The notes beneath the pieces are model-generated. The model was given only the letters and a program-made list of their open reading frames with translations. It was not told the origin of the DNA and did not search any database. A DNA stretch of 64,000 nucleotides. It comes from Sediminihabitans luteus. Lineage in GTDB: Bacteria > Actinomycetota > Actinomycetes > Actinomycetales > Cellulomonadaceae. Below, one piece after another: positions 20,886-36,241 of this stretch; positions within the stretch are counted from its first letter, which is position 1, and every line of letters begins with the position of its first letter. Both the position numbers and the translations under genes were made by a program. The DNA is taken from contig NZ_PGFE01000004.1 in the NCBI RefSeq assembly GCF_002797595.1, positions 269,957 to 333,956 on the forward strand, written 5' to 3'.

Positions 20886-21830
20886 ATGAGCGAAGCCAAC
20901 TCCCAGTCCTCGTTCGACGTGCGCGGCGCGGTCGACCTCGCCGCGCTGAACCGCCCCAAGTCCCCGCCCCCGGGCGAGCCCGGCGGCGCGCCGTCGGCGG
21001 GCGGGTACGTCGTCGACGTCACCGACGAGACGTTCGCCCAGGTGGTCCAGGACTCGACCACCTACCCGGTGATCGTCCTGCTGTGGATCCCGACGGACCA
21101 GGCCAACGCGCAGGTCGGTGCCGACCTCGGTGCGCTCGCCGACGAGTACGCGGGCAGGTTCCTGCTCGCGCGCGTCGACGCTGAGGCGTACCCGCAGGTC
21201 GTCGCGGCGTTCCAGGTCCAGGGCGTGCCCACGGTCGTCGCGGTGCTCGGCGGTCAGCCGGTCCCGCTGTTCCAGGGCGGGGCGCCCGTCGAGCAGATGC
21301 GCGACGTGATCGACCAGGTTCTCGCCGCCGCCGAGGCCAACGGCGTCACGGGGCGCGCCCCGCTCGCGGGCGAGGCGGCCGCGACCGCGGAGGTCGCCGA
21401 ACCCGTCGAGGAGCCGCTGCCGCCCCTGCACCAGGAGGCGTACGACGCGATCGAGCGCGGCGACCTCGACGCGGCCGAGGCCGCCTACGTCACCGCGACC
21501 AGGCAGGACCCCAAGGACGACATGGCGCGGGCCGGTCTCGCGCAGGTCCACCTCATGCAGCGCACCGCGGGTGCGGACCTCGCGGCGGTGCGCACGGCCG
21601 CCGCCGACGCGCCGTCCGACGTCGACGCCCAGCTCGCGGTCGCCGACATGGACCTGCTGGGCGGCAAGGTCGAGGACGCCTTCGGGCGGCTGCTCGACCT
21701 GCTGCCGGGCGCGGACGCCGACACCAAGGAGAGCGTGCGGGTACGCCTGCTCGAGTACTTCGAGGTCGTGGGCACGACGGACCCGCGCGTCGGCAAGGCG
21801 CGCCAGCGCCTCGCCGTGTCGCTCTACTGA
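20886..21830 (+). CDS. CnoX/YbbN-like thioredoxin-TPR co-chaperone lacking the CxxC
   Basis: 314 residues. Residues 41-150 form a thioredoxin fold with cis-proline VPTV (P115), but the active-site WCxxC is replaced by WIPTDQ (67-72), so it cannot do disulfide exchange. Residues ~175-314 are TPR-like repeats (YDAIERGDLDAAEAAYVTA). This is the CnoX/YbbN arrangement, which in known species protects folding clients under oxidative stress as a holdase. Leaderless-type start: TAGGAT (20874-20879) ends 6 bases before the ATG. Confidence 0.85.
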   Translation: MSEANSQSSFDVRGAVDLAALNRPKSPPPGEPGGAPSAGGYVVDVTDETFAQVVQDSTTYPVIVLLWIPTDQANAQVGADLGALADEYAGRFLLARVDAEAYPQVVAAFQVQGVPTVVAVLGGQPVPLFQGGAPVEQMRDVIDQVLAAAEANGVTGRAPLAGEAAATAEVAEPVEEPLPPLHQEAYDAIERGDLDAAEAAYVTATRQDPKDDMARAGLAQVHLMQRTAGADLAAVRTAAADAPSDVDAQLAVADMDLLGGKVEDAFGRLLDLLPGADADTKESVRVRLLEYFEVVGTTDPRVGKARQRLAVSLY

Positions 21831-21871
21831 CTGGTCGCCCTACCGAGTGAGCGCTCCACCGAGGCGTCGCT

Positions 21872-24133
<2,262 letters not shown>

Positions 24134-24283
24134 GCGCTCACCTTTCCACGTCACCGGTCGCCTCGCAGTGACGATCGTGTGTCGGGGCGGTCACGGGTTC
24201 GTCTCGACGCCCCGAAACGGCCCTCGCTGTCAGCCGCGGGTGCGATGATCGCCCTCGCAAGGCTCCGAGAGTCAGGAGAGCAC

Positions 24284-26968
24284 GTGATCACGACAACGAC
24301 GTCGACCGAGGTCAGCACCGTGCCGCCGAGGACGCGACCGCTCCACGACGGGTGGACGGTCCGCGCGACGGGCGGGCGGGTGCACGAGTCGGTGGCGGGG
24401 GTGACGGTCCCCGCGACCGTCCCCGGGACAGTCCACACCGACCTGCACGCGGCCGGGCTGATCCCCGACCCGTACCTCGACGACAACGAGCGGCTGCTCG
24501 CCTGGATCGGCAGCTGCGACTGGGAGTACCGGACGACGTTCGACTGGTCGGCGTGCGGGCACGACCACCACGACCTCGTGCTCGAGGGCCTCGACACCGT
24601 CGCGACGGTCCTGCTCAACGGCGCGGTCGTCGCCCGCACCGCGAACCAGCACCGCTCGTACCGGGTGCCCGTCGCGGGTCGGCTCGTCGACGGCACCAAC
24701 GAGCTCGTCGTCCGGTTCGCGTCGCCCGTGCGGTACGCGGACGCGCAGTCGCTCGCGCTCGGCTACCGCCCGCAGGTCAACCACCACCCGTTCAACGCGA
24801 TGCGCAAGTCCGCGTGCAACTTCGGGTGGGACTGGGGCATCGACGCCGCGACGGTCGGCATCTGGCGCCCGGTGTCGTTGCACTCGTGGTCGACCGCGCG
24901 CATCGCCGGGGTGCGTCCGCTCGCGTCGGTCACGCTGTCGGACGACGCAGCCGGGCCGGGCTCGCCCGCGACGAGCGCTCCGGGCCGGGTCGAGGTGCAC
25001 GTCGAGGTCGAGCGTGCGGAACCCGCGAGCACCGTCGGCACCGCCGCGGAGCCGCTCGTGGTGGACGTCTCCCTGGTCGGCCCTGCGGGTTCCGGGCCAG
25101 GGTCGCGGACGGCGTCCGCGACCCTGGCCCCGGACGAGTCCTCCGTGGTCGTCGTGGTCGACGTCCCCGACGCGGCGCTCTGGTGGCCGCGCGGGTACGG
25201 GGACCAGCCGTTGAGCGACGTCACGGTCGGGCTGCGCGCGGCGGCGACGTCGTCCGACACCGGGACCGACTCCCATGCCGGGACCGACGCGGCGACGGGC
25301 GCGTCGCTCGCGACCTGGGCCGGGCGCGTCGGGTTCCGGCAGGTCGCGCTCGAGATCGAGCCCGACGAGCACGGCACGTCGTTCCGGTTCGTGGTCAACG
25401 GCCGGCCGGTCTTCGTCAAGGGCGCCAACTGGATCCCGGACGACGTCTTCCCGCACCGCGTGACCCGCGAGCGGTACGCCGCGCGCATCGCGCAGGCTGA
25501 GCAGGCCGGGATCAACCTGCTGCGCGTGTGGGGCGGCGGCATCTACGAGGACGACGACTTCTACGACCTGTGCGACGAGCGCGGCCTCATGACGTGGCAG
25601 GACTTCCTGTTCGCGTGCGCCGCGTACGCCGAGGAGGAGCCGCTGGCCTCCGAGGTCGAGGCAGAGGCCCGCGAGCACGTCGCCCGACTGGCCGCGCACC
25701 CGTGCCTCGTGCTGTGGAACGGCAACAACGAGAACCTGTGGGGCCACCAGGACTGGGGCTGGGAGGCGCGCCTCGACGGCCGCACCTGGGGCCTCGGGTA
25801 CTACACCGAGCTGCTGCCCGGCATCGTCGCCGAGCTCGACCCGGACCGCCCGTACACGCCCGGGTCGCCGTGGTCCGGCACGTTCGACCGGCACCCGAAC
25901 GACCCCGACCACGGGTCGGTGCACCTGTGGGAGCAGTGGAACCGCCGGGACTGGCCCACCTACCGCGAGGTCGTGCCCCGGTTCTGCGCCGAGTTCGGGT
26001 GGCAGGCGCCGCCCGCGTGGACCACGCTCACGCGCGCCGTGAGCGACGACCCGCTCACGCCCGAGTCGCCCGGCATGCAGGTGCACCAGAAGGCGGCGCA
26101 GGGCAACGACAAGCTCACCGACGGGCTCGTGCCGCACCTGCGGCTGCCGCAGGACATGCCGGGCTGGCACTGGGCGATGCAGCTCAACCAGGCGGTCGCC
26201 GTCCAGGCCGCGGTCGAGCACCTGCGCTCGTGGTCGCCGCGCTGCGCCGGGTCGATCATGTGGCAGCTCAACGACTGCTGGCCGGTGGTCTCGTGGTCCG
26301 CGGTCGACGGCGACGGCCGTGCCAAGCCGCTGCTGCACGCGCTCGCGCACGCGCACGCCGACCGCCTCGTGACGTTCCAGCCGCGGTCCCGCGACGGCGG
26401 GCCCGTCGTCCCCGGGGGACCGACGAGGCTCGAGGTCGTGGTCGTGAACGACACGTCCGCGCCGTGGTCGGGTGACCTCGTGCTGCGCCGTCTCGGGTTC
26501 GACGGCTCCGAGCTCGCCAGCGCGCGCGTGCTCGTCGCCGTCGAGGACCGCGGGGTTGTGAGCGTCCCCGTGCCCCACGACGTCGCCGCGGTCGGGGACC
26601 CCGGCGCCGAGCTCCTCGTGGCCGAGCTCGACGGCGTGCGCGGGCTCTGGTTCGTCGCCGAGCCCCGCGACTCGGCGCTCGCGGCCGCCGACCTCGACGT
26701 CGAGGTGACTCCTGACACCTCCGCGTCCGGTCCGTCGTCCGGTGCCGACGTCACGCTCGCGGTCACGGTGACCGCCCGGAACCTGGTGCGCGACGTGAGC
26801 CTGCTCGTGGACCGCGCGCACCCGGACGCGACGGTCGACGACATGCTCGTGACGCTCCTGCCGGGCGAGTCGGTCACGTTCCGCGTGACGGCGCCCGGCG
26901 ACGTCGACCCCGCGGCGTTCACGGACCCGCTGGTGCTGCGCTCGACCAACGACCTGTGCGGGCCGTGA
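24284..26968 (+). CDS. Beta-mannosidase, glycoside hydrolase family 2
   Basis: 894 residues, normal for GH2 beta-mannosidases. N-terminal sugar-binding domain (LHDGWTVRATGG, LEGLDTVATVLLNG), Ig-like domain with a variable Ala/Gly insert (~235-350), then the TIM barrel with acid/base E483 in WNGNNENLWG and nucleophile E570 in CAEFGWQ. It releases mannose from beta-1,4-manno-oligosaccharides. No signal peptide, so cytoplasmic. GTG start with AGGAG (24274-24278). Its insertion inside an alpha-glucan cluster is unexpected. Confidence 0.92.
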   Translation: MITTTTSTEVSTVPPRTRPLHDGWTVRATGGRVHESVAGVTVPATVPGTVHTDLHAAGLIPDPYLDDNERLLAWIGSCDWEYRTTFDWSACGHDHHDLVLEGLDTVATVLLNGAVVARTANQHRSYRVPVAGRLVDGTNELVVRFASPVRYADAQSLALGYRPQVNHHPFNAMRKSACNFGWDWGIDAATVGIWRPVSLHSWSTARIAGVRPLASVTLSDDAAGPGSPATSAPGRVEVHVEVERAEPASTVGTAAEPLVVDVSLVGPAGSGPGSRTASATLAPDESSVVVVVDVPDAALWWPRGYGDQPLSDVTVGLRAAATSSDTGTDSHAGTDAATGASLATWAGRVGFRQVALEIEPDEHGTSFRFVVNGRPVFVKGANWIPDDVFPHRVTRERYAARIAQAEQAGINLLRVWGGGIYEDDDFYDLCDERGLMTWQDFLFACAAYAEEEPLASEVEAEAREHVARLAAHPCLVLWNGNNENLWGHQDWGWEARLDGRTWGLGYYTELLPGIVAELDPDRPYTPGSPWSGTFDRHPNDPDHGSVHLWEQWNRRDWPTYREVVPRFCAEFGWQAPPAWTTLTRAVSDDPLTPESPGMQVHQKAAQGNDKLTDGLVPHLRLPQDMPGWHWAMQLNQAVAVQAAVEHLRSWSPRCAGSIMWQLNDCWPVVSWSAVDGDGRAKPLLHALAHAHADRLVTFQPRSRDGGPVVPGGPTRLEVVVVNDTSAPWSGDLVLRRLGFDGSELASARVLVAVEDRGVVSVPVPHDVAAVGDPGAELLVAELDGVRGLWFVAEPRDSALAAADLDVEVTPDTSASGPSSGADVTLAVTVTARNLVRDVSLLVDRAHPDATVDDMLVTLLPGESVTFRVTAPGDVDPAAFTDPLVLRSTNDLCGP

Positions 26969-27011
26969 CCAGGGGCGAGCAGGGGTGACCACGGGTCGAC
27001 ACGGCTGACGA

Positions 27012-27040
27012 GCCGCGGCCTGCGCGGCGTCGGCCGCGGC
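27012..27040. terminator. Bidirectional terminator between the mannosidase and mak genes
   Basis: GCCGCGGCC (27012-27020) and GGCCGCGGC (27032-27040) form a perfect 9-bp stem with an 11-base loop between the two convergent genes. It ends directly at the mak stop codon. Confidence 0.65.
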
Positions 27041-27041
27041 G

Positions 27042-28454
27042 TCAGGTCCGGCCGCTGAGGATCCGGTCGACCGCGTCGAGCGGGATCCACGTCCAGTCGG
27101 GGCGGTTGCGGGACTCGTACACGACCTCGTAGAGCGCCTTGTCGAGCGCGAGGATGCGCACGATGGTCTGCGCGGCCTCGGCCTCGGCGTCCGAGGCCCC
27201 GGTCGCGACGCGGTACGCCTCGAGGAACGCGTCGCGGGCGCGCACGTCCCAGGTGGGATCGCCCGGGCGGCCGACCGCGGCCGCGTAGTCGAACGAGCGC
27301 ACCATCCCGGCGACGTCGCGGAGCGCGAGGTCGGCGCGCGTGCGCTCGGCGACGGGGCGCAGCGGTTCGCCCTCGAAGTCGAGCACCTTCCAGCCGTGGT
27401 CGCGCGAGTGCAGGACCTGGCCCAGGTGCAGGTCGCCGTGCACGTGCTGCATCCGGATCGGGGCGTCGATGCGGGCGAGACGCCCCTCGGCCGCGTCGAG
27501 GAACCCGACGATCTCGGCCGCGCGCCGCGAGAGCACGGGCGCCTTCGCGACGGCCTCGGCGGCGCGGCGGCGCAGGTCGTCGACGAGCCACCCGGCGTCG
27601 AGCAGCGGGCCGGGCTCGAACGCGCCCGCGAGCGCCGCGTGCATGTCGGCCACGACACGGCCGAGGTCGGCGGAGAGCTCGGTGAACGACTGGTCCTGGC
27701 GCGCGTAGGAGCACGCGAGGTCGAACCCGTCGCGGCCGCCCGCGACGAACTCGGTGAGCACGGCGAGGTGGGCCGTGCGGTCGGGGCCGAGCCCGGTCAC
27801 CGAGTCGTGCTCGGCCGGCACGTCGGACTCCGCCCAGGTCGCGGTGAGCCAGGCGAGGGGGCGCGGGACGCCCCGCCAGCCGTGGGCAGCGAGCGCCCGG
27901 GGGATCGTGACGTCGGGGTTGGGGCCGATCGCGACGGCGCGCACGACCTTGAGCATCGTGCCGCCGGCCACGGCGGGCAGGAGTACCGAGCTGTTGGACT
28001 GCTCGACGGTCAGGGCCCGCCCGCCGGTGAGGTCGGGGTCGGGCTCGGGGCCGCCTGCGCCGTCCTCCCACTGGGACGCTGCGAGGACGGCGGTCCAGAG
28101 CGCGGGGTGCGTCGCGCCGTCGTGCACCGTGACGGGGCCGTCGGGGGTCTCGAGGTGTCCGACGACGCGGGGGTCGTCCGCGGCGTCGGGCGCGGTCCCT
28201 GCGGGGGCGAGGATGAGCGGGACCTGGACGACGAGCTCGACGCCGTCGCCGACGAGCCGCAGCAGGTGCAGCTCGATGCGCAGCGGGGCGGGGGCGGGCA
28301 GCGCGAACGAGATCCAGGGCACGTGCGCGACGTCGACGCCCTTGACGGGGTACCAGCGACGTGCGCGCATCCACGGGTCGAGGAGCGCGAGCAGGTCGTC
28401 GTCGGGCGGCGGCACGCGCTGCGCCTCGCCGAGCACACGGGGGGTCTCGTCCAC
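27042..28454 (-). CDS. mak: Maltokinase (Mak/Pep2)
   Basis: 470 residues, the usual length. It phosphorylates maltose with ATP to maltose-1-phosphate, the donor for GlgE. The kinase fold is of the aminoglycoside-phosphotransferase type: HVHGDLHLGQ with catalytic D341 and the metal-binding LDFEGEP. The N-terminal cap with WMRARRWYPVKG is characteristic of actinobacterial maltokinases. GTG start with GAGG just upstream. Third gene of the glgE-treS-mak operon; 46 bases separate it from treS. Confidence 0.95.
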   Translation of the reverse strand: MDETPRVLGEAQRVPPPDDDLLALLDPWMRARRWYPVKGVDVAHVPWISFALPAPAPLRIELHLLRLVGDGVELVVQVPLILAPAGTAPDAADDPRVVGHLETPDGPVTVHDGATHPALWTAVLAASQWEDGAGGPEPDPDLTGGRALTVEQSNSSVLLPAVAGGTMLKVVRAVAIGPNPDVTIPRALAAHGWRGVPRPLAWLTATWAESDVPAEHDSVTGLGPDRTAHLAVLTEFVAGGRDGFDLACSYARQDQSFTELSADLGRVVADMHAALAGAFEPGPLLDAGWLVDDLRRRAAEAVAKAPVLSRRAAEIVGFLDAAEGRLARIDAPIRMQHVHGDLHLGQVLHSRDHGWKVLDFEGEPLRPVAERTRADLALRDVAGMVRSFDYAAAVGRPGDPTWDVRARDAFLEAYRVATGASDAEAEAAQTIVRILALDKALYEVVYESRNRPDWTWIPLDAVDRILSGRT

Positions 28455-28500
28455 GGATCGCCTCGTCGTTCGTCGGTGGTGGCTCGTGCGGTCCTCCCGG

Positions 28501-32258
<3,758 letters not shown>

Positions 32259-32265
32259 GTGCCCC

Positions 32266-32396
32266 AACCTAACGAGCCGGGGCCGGTCCACGCACCAGGT
32301 GGGCCCCGCCGCGCGTCGGCGACCGCAGAGTTCACACGACCGTTGCACGACGAGCACGCGCTCAGGGGTGTGCTCCCAGGTCGATCTGCGTAAGGT
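32266..32396. promoter_or_regulatory. Divergent leaderless promoters of glgE and glgP
   Basis: The 144-base gap carries TAGGTT on the minus strand (32266-32271), 7 bases before glgE, and TAAGGT on the plus strand (32391-32396), 6 bases before glgP. Synthesis and breakdown of alpha-glucan thus start from one shared control region. I see no clear palindromic operator between them. Confidence 0.55.
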
Positions 32397-32402
32397 CGAT
32401 CC

Positions 32403-35000
32403 GTGAGAGCCATCCGACGATTCACCGTCCGCACCCTGCTGCCCGCCGCGCTCGCGCCCCTCGACGAGCTCGCGCACAACCTGCGCTGGTCGTGGCACAC
32501 CCCGACCGCCGACCTCTTCTCGGGCGTCGACCCGGCGCTGTGGGACGAGGTCCACCGCGACCCCGTCGCGATGCTCGGCGCGCTCGGGCCCGAGCGCCTC
32601 GCGGCGCTCGCGGGCGACGGCGCGTTCGTCGACCGCGTGCGCGCGGCGTCGGCCGACCTGCGCGAGTACCGCGAGGGTGAGCGCTGGTACCAGTGGCGCT
32701 CGCGCGAGATCGAGGCCGCGGGCGGCGAGGCGCTGCCCGCGTCGATCGCCTACTTCTCGCCCGAGTTCGGCATCACGGCCGTGCTGCCCCAGTACTCGGG
32801 GGGCCTCGGGATCCTCGCGGGCGACCACCTGAAGTCCGCGAGCGACCTGGGCGTGCCGATCGTCGGCGTCGGCCTGCTCTACGGCGCCGGGTACTTCAAG
32901 CAGTCGCTCACCCGGGACGGCTGGCAGGCGGAGACCTACCCCGTGCTCGACCCGGACGGCCTGCCGCTCACGGTGCTGCGCGAGGACGACGGCACGCCCG
33001 CGCGCATCACGATCGACCTGCCCGCGGGGCGCGTGCTGCACGCGCACGTGCGCGTCGCGACGGTCGGCCGCGTGCCGCTGCTGCTGCTCGACGCGGACGT
33101 GCCGGAGAACGACGACGCCGCGCGCAAGGTCACCGACCGCCTCTACGGCGGCGGCGGCGAGCACCGGCTCCAGCAGGAGCTCCTGCTCGGCGTCGGCGGC
33201 GTGCGCGCGCTGCGCACCTGGTCGCGCCTGACCGGTGCGCCCGCGCCCGAGGTCTACCACACCAACGAGGGCCACGCGGGGTTCCTCGGCGTCGAGCGGA
33301 TCACCGAGCTCGTGGGCGAGGGGCTCGCGTTCGACGAGGCGCTCGAGGTGGTGCGCGCCGCGACGGTGTTCACGACGCACACGCCCGTGCCCGCGGGCAT
33401 CGACCGGTTCGGGCGCGACCTCGTCGCGCAGTACTTCGGGGGCGACAACGAGGCCGCGGGCGTGCCCGTGGACCGGGTGCTCGCGCTCGGTGCCGAGAGC
33501 TACGACGGCGGCGACCCGGGCGTGTTCAACATGGCGCTCATGGGTCTGCGGCTCGGCGGGCGCTCCAACGGCGTCTCGCTGCTGCACGGCGAGGTCTCGC
33601 GCGGCATGTTCAACGGGCTGTGGCCGGGATTCGACCCGGCCGAGGTGCCGATCACGTCGGTCACGAACGGCGTGCACTCGCCCACGTGGGTCGCGCCCGA
33701 GATCCTCGACCTGCAGCGCGAGCGCCTCGGGATCGACCCGGTCGGCACCCCGACCGCGGGCTTCGACGCGTGGCTCGGCGACGGCGTCGGCGACGAGGAG
33801 CTGTGGGCGCTGCGTCGCACGCTGCGCACCCGGCTCGTCGAGGAGGCCCGCGCCCGGCTGCGGCGCTCGTGGCGCGACCGCGGGGCGAGCCCGGCCGAGC
33901 TCGGCTGGGTCGACGAGGCCCTCTCGCCCGACGTCCTGACGATCGGCTTCGCGCGCCGCGTGCCCACGTACAAGCGCCTCACGCTCATGCTCCGCGACCC
34001 CGAGCGCCTGCGCGCGCTGCTGACCGACCCGCAGCGTCCCGTGCAGCTCGTCGTCGCGGGCAAGTCGCACCCGGCCGACGACCAGGGCAAGCGCCTGATC
34101 CAGCAGCTCGTGCGGTTCACCGACGAGCACGACGTGCGGCACCGCATCGTGTTCCTGCCCAACTACGACATCGCGATGGCGCAGGACCTCTACCCGGGCT
34201 GCGACGTGTGGCTCAACAACCCGCTGCGCCCGCTCGAGGCGTCGGGCACGTCGGGCATGAAGTCCGCGCTCAACGGCGGCCTGAACCTGTCGATCCTCGA
34301 CGGGTGGTGGGACGAGTGGTTCGACGGCGACAACGGCTGGGCGATCCCGACCGCGGACGGCGTCGACGACCCCGACCGGCGCGACGACCTCGAGGCCGCG
34401 GCGCTGTACGACCTCGTCGAGCAGCAGGTCGCCGCGCGCTTCTACGACCGCGACGAGCGGGGCGTACCGCCGCGCTGGCTCGCGATGGTGCGGCACACGT
34501 TCGCGTCGCTCGGGCCCAAGGTCCAGGCCACGCGCATGGTCGCCGAGTACGTCGAGCGGCTGTACGCACCCGCCGCGACGGCCGGGCGCGCGCTCGACGC
34601 CGCGGGGCACGAGCCCGCCCGCGAGCTCGCCGCCTGGAAGGCGCGCGTGCGCGCCAGCTGGTCGGGCGTGCGCGTCGACCACGTCGAGTCGGCCGGGATC
34701 GGCGAGGTGCCGCAGGTCGGCGACACGCTCACGGTGCGCGCCGACGTGACCCTCGGCGACCTCGACCCGTCGGACGTCGAGGTGCAGGTCGTGCACGGCG
34801 CCGTGGGCGAGAACGACGTGATCTCGAGCTACGCGACCGCGCCGATCGCGCTCGCCGAGTCGTACGAGGCCGGGCGGCACGCGTTCGTCGGCACCGTCAC
34901 GCTCGACGCGTCCGGCCCGTTCGGGTACACGGTGCGCGTCGTGCCCACCCACGCGGGTCTCGTGAGCCCCGCCGAGATGGGGCTCACGGCCAACGCCTGA
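32403..35000 (+). CDS. glgP: Alpha-glucan phosphorylase (GT35, with N-terminal DUF3417)
   Basis: 865 residues. It releases glucose-1-phosphate from alpha-glucan. The N-terminal DUF3417 part (LAHNLRWSWHTPTADLFSGV) marks the short bacterial phosphorylase subtype; the PLP lysine is K620 in GTSGMKSALNGG, and SPEFGITAVLPQYSGG opens the core. A C-terminal beta domain (about 745-865) resembles that of phosphorylase/GlgE-type proteins. GTG start at leaderless spacing after TAAGGT. Divergent from glgE; the 35091-36306 inverted-repeat unit lies directly downstream. Confidence 0.94.
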   Translation: MRAIRRFTVRTLLPAALAPLDELAHNLRWSWHTPTADLFSGVDPALWDEVHRDPVAMLGALGPERLAALAGDGAFVDRVRAASADLREYREGERWYQWRSREIEAAGGEALPASIAYFSPEFGITAVLPQYSGGLGILAGDHLKSASDLGVPIVGVGLLYGAGYFKQSLTRDGWQAETYPVLDPDGLPLTVLREDDGTPARITIDLPAGRVLHAHVRVATVGRVPLLLLDADVPENDDAARKVTDRLYGGGGEHRLQQELLLGVGGVRALRTWSRLTGAPAPEVYHTNEGHAGFLGVERITELVGEGLAFDEALEVVRAATVFTTHTPVPAGIDRFGRDLVAQYFGGDNEAAGVPVDRVLALGAESYDGGDPGVFNMALMGLRLGGRSNGVSLLHGEVSRGMFNGLWPGFDPAEVPITSVTNGVHSPTWVAPEILDLQRERLGIDPVGTPTAGFDAWLGDGVGDEELWALRRTLRTRLVEEARARLRRSWRDRGASPAELGWVDEALSPDVLTIGFARRVPTYKRLTLMLRDPERLRALLTDPQRPVQLVVAGKSHPADDQGKRLIQQLVRFTDEHDVRHRIVFLPNYDIAMAQDLYPGCDVWLNNPLRPLEASGTSGMKSALNGGLNLSILDGWWDEWFDGDNGWAIPTADGVDDPDRRDDLEAAALYDLVEQQVAARFYDRDERGVPPRWLAMVRHTFASLGPKVQATRMVAEYVERLYAPAATAGRALDAAGHEPARELAAWKARVRASWSGVRVDHVESAGIGEVPQVGDTLTVRADVTLGDLDPSDVEVQVVHGAVGENDVISSYATAPIALAESYEAGRHAFVGTVTLDASGPFGYTVRVVPTHAGLVSPAEMGLTANA

Positions 35001-35090
35001 CGGCGCCACGCGTCGTCGGGCACCACCCGCCGTCGGGCACCCTTCGACGTCGGGCATCACCCGCCGTCCGGCCCGCTGCCGAGGCAAACC
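35001..35090. repeat. Short direct repeats between glgP and the inverted-repeat unit
   Basis: CGTCGGGCA followed by CACCCGCCGTC recurs at about 35013-35033 and, with one or two substitutions, at about 35047-35069. No gene or promoter is evident. This is the left flank of the 35091-36306 unit. Confidence 0.5.
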
Positions 35091-35097
35091 CTTCCGC

Positions 35098-35164
35098 CGA
35101 GGTAGAACCGAGCGCGCGAGATAGAACCTCCCACGTTCTATCTCGCGCGCTCGGTTCTATCTCG
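35098..35164. repeat. Left palindromic hairpin with four 11-base half-sites
   Basis: A 30-bp stem (35098-35127 with 35135-35164) with a single G-T position around the loop CTCCCAC. It is made of half-sites CGAGRTAGAAC at 35098-35108 and 35117-35127 and their inverses GTTCTATCTCG at 35135-35145 and 35154-35164. The half-site is AT-richer than its surroundings. The core 35103-35150 is identical to 36239-36286. Confidence 0.95.
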
Positions 35165-35230
35165 CGGGCCGTCGTCCACAGATGGGACCCGGACCGCACC
35201 GTGGCGGGCGTGTCCCGGCAGGCTGGCCGC

Positions 35231-36241
35231 ATGACCTCAGGCGTCCCCGGCAGCGACCGACCACCCGTCGTCGACCGACCACCCGTCGTCGACCGACCTC
35301 CCGGCGCCGGGCTGCCCCGGCCCGTGCGGTACGACGACGTCGGCCGGGCGCAGATCGAGCGTCGCGTGCGCGAGGGCACGCTGCGGCGGGTGCGTCGTGG
35401 CGTGTACCTGCCGCCCGCGACCGGCGACTCCGTCGCGACCCGGCGCACGGACGAGCACCGGGCGCAGGTCGTGGCGCTGACCGCGCGGCTCGGGACCGAC
35501 CACTGGATCAGCCACGAGAGCGCGGCCGTGGTCTGGGGGTGCTGGACGTACCGGCTCGGCGGCCGGGTCCACGTGACGCAGCTCGGCAACCCGAGCGTGC
35601 GCGCCGCCGACACCTCGGTGCGCCGGCACTGGACGAGCCTCCCGCCCCGCGACCGCTCGCGCGTCGACGGGGTGCCGGTCACGAGCCTCGAACGGACCGT
35701 CGTCGACTGCGCGCGCGTGCTGCCGATGCCCGGCGCGCTCGTGGTGGCCGACTCGGCGCTGCGGCTCGGCGCGCGGCCCGCGCTGCTCGCGACGCTCGTC
35801 GACGAGGCCGTCGGACGTCGCGGGGTACGTCAGGCGCGGCGCGTCGTCGAGCTCGCGGACGGTACGTCGGAGTCCCCGGGCGAGACGTTGGTCCGGTGGG
35901 TGGCGCTCGACGCGGGCCTCCCGCCGCTCGTGGGACAGGTCGCGGTGCACACCTGGCAGGGTGCCTTCCGGCTCGACGCCGGGTGGCCCGACGTCCGCGT
36001 CGGGATCGAGTTCGACGGCAAGGTCAAGTACGGCGGGGGCCTCTACGGGGACCCGCAGGAGCGGCTGCTCGCCGAGAAGGCCCGTCACGACGCGATCGTC
36101 GAGGCCGGCTGGACGCTGCTGCGTGTGACCTGGGCGGACCTCGCCGACCCCGAGTCGCTCGCGTCCAGGCTCCGCTCGGCCCGCTCGCGGGCGTTCGGTC
36201 GTCCGCGGCGGCCGACGGGCGGTGCGGCCGCCGCGAGATAG
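35231..36241 (+). CDS. AbiEi-like winged-helix/DUF559 (Vsr-like PD-(D/E)XK) protein
   Basis: 336 residues. After a repetitive N-terminus (DRPPVV twice, then DRPPGAG), residues ~35-62 (VGRAQIERRVREGTLRRVRRGVYLPP) form an AbiEi-type winged helix. The C-terminal part (~215-320) resembles DUF559/Vsr nucleases: E218, D249 (RLDAGWPD), E260-x-D262-x-K264 (GIEFDGKVKY) and EAGWTLLRVTW. It is probably a DNA-binding, possibly DNA-cleaving protein; no biochemical role is proven for the family. No AbiEii toxin gene is adjacent. CAGGCT ends 6 bases before the ATG (leaderless type), and the stop codon lies inside the right hairpin. Confidence 0.75.
   Translation: MTSGVPGSDRPPVVDRPPVVDRPPGAGLPRPVRYDDVGRAQIERRVREGTLRRVRRGVYLPPATGDSVATRRTDEHRAQVVALTARLGTDHWISHESAAVVWGCWTYRLGGRVHVTQLGNPSVRAADTSVRRHWTSLPPRDRSRVDGVPVTSLERTVVDCARVLPMPGALVVADSALRLGARPALLATLVDEAVGRRGVRQARRVVELADGTSESPGETLVRWVALDAGLPPLVGQVAVHTWQGAFRLDAGWPDVRVGIEFDGKVKYGGGLYGDPQERLLAEKARHDAIVEAGWTLLRVTWADLADPESLASRLRSARSRAFGRPRRPTGGAAAAR

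Noticed and set aside
35098..35164. Simple Rho-independent terminator of glgP
   Set aside because: Possible in position, but there is no T-run, the arms are unusually AT-rich, and an identical 48-base core recurs 1.1 kb away; a duplicated element explains this better. Kept as an alternative in the entry.
35231..36241. A type IV (AbiE) toxin-antitoxin system
   Set aside because: Only the AbiEi-like winged helix is present; no AbiEii nucleotidyltransferase toxin lies next to it, and the C-terminal domain is nuclease-like instead.
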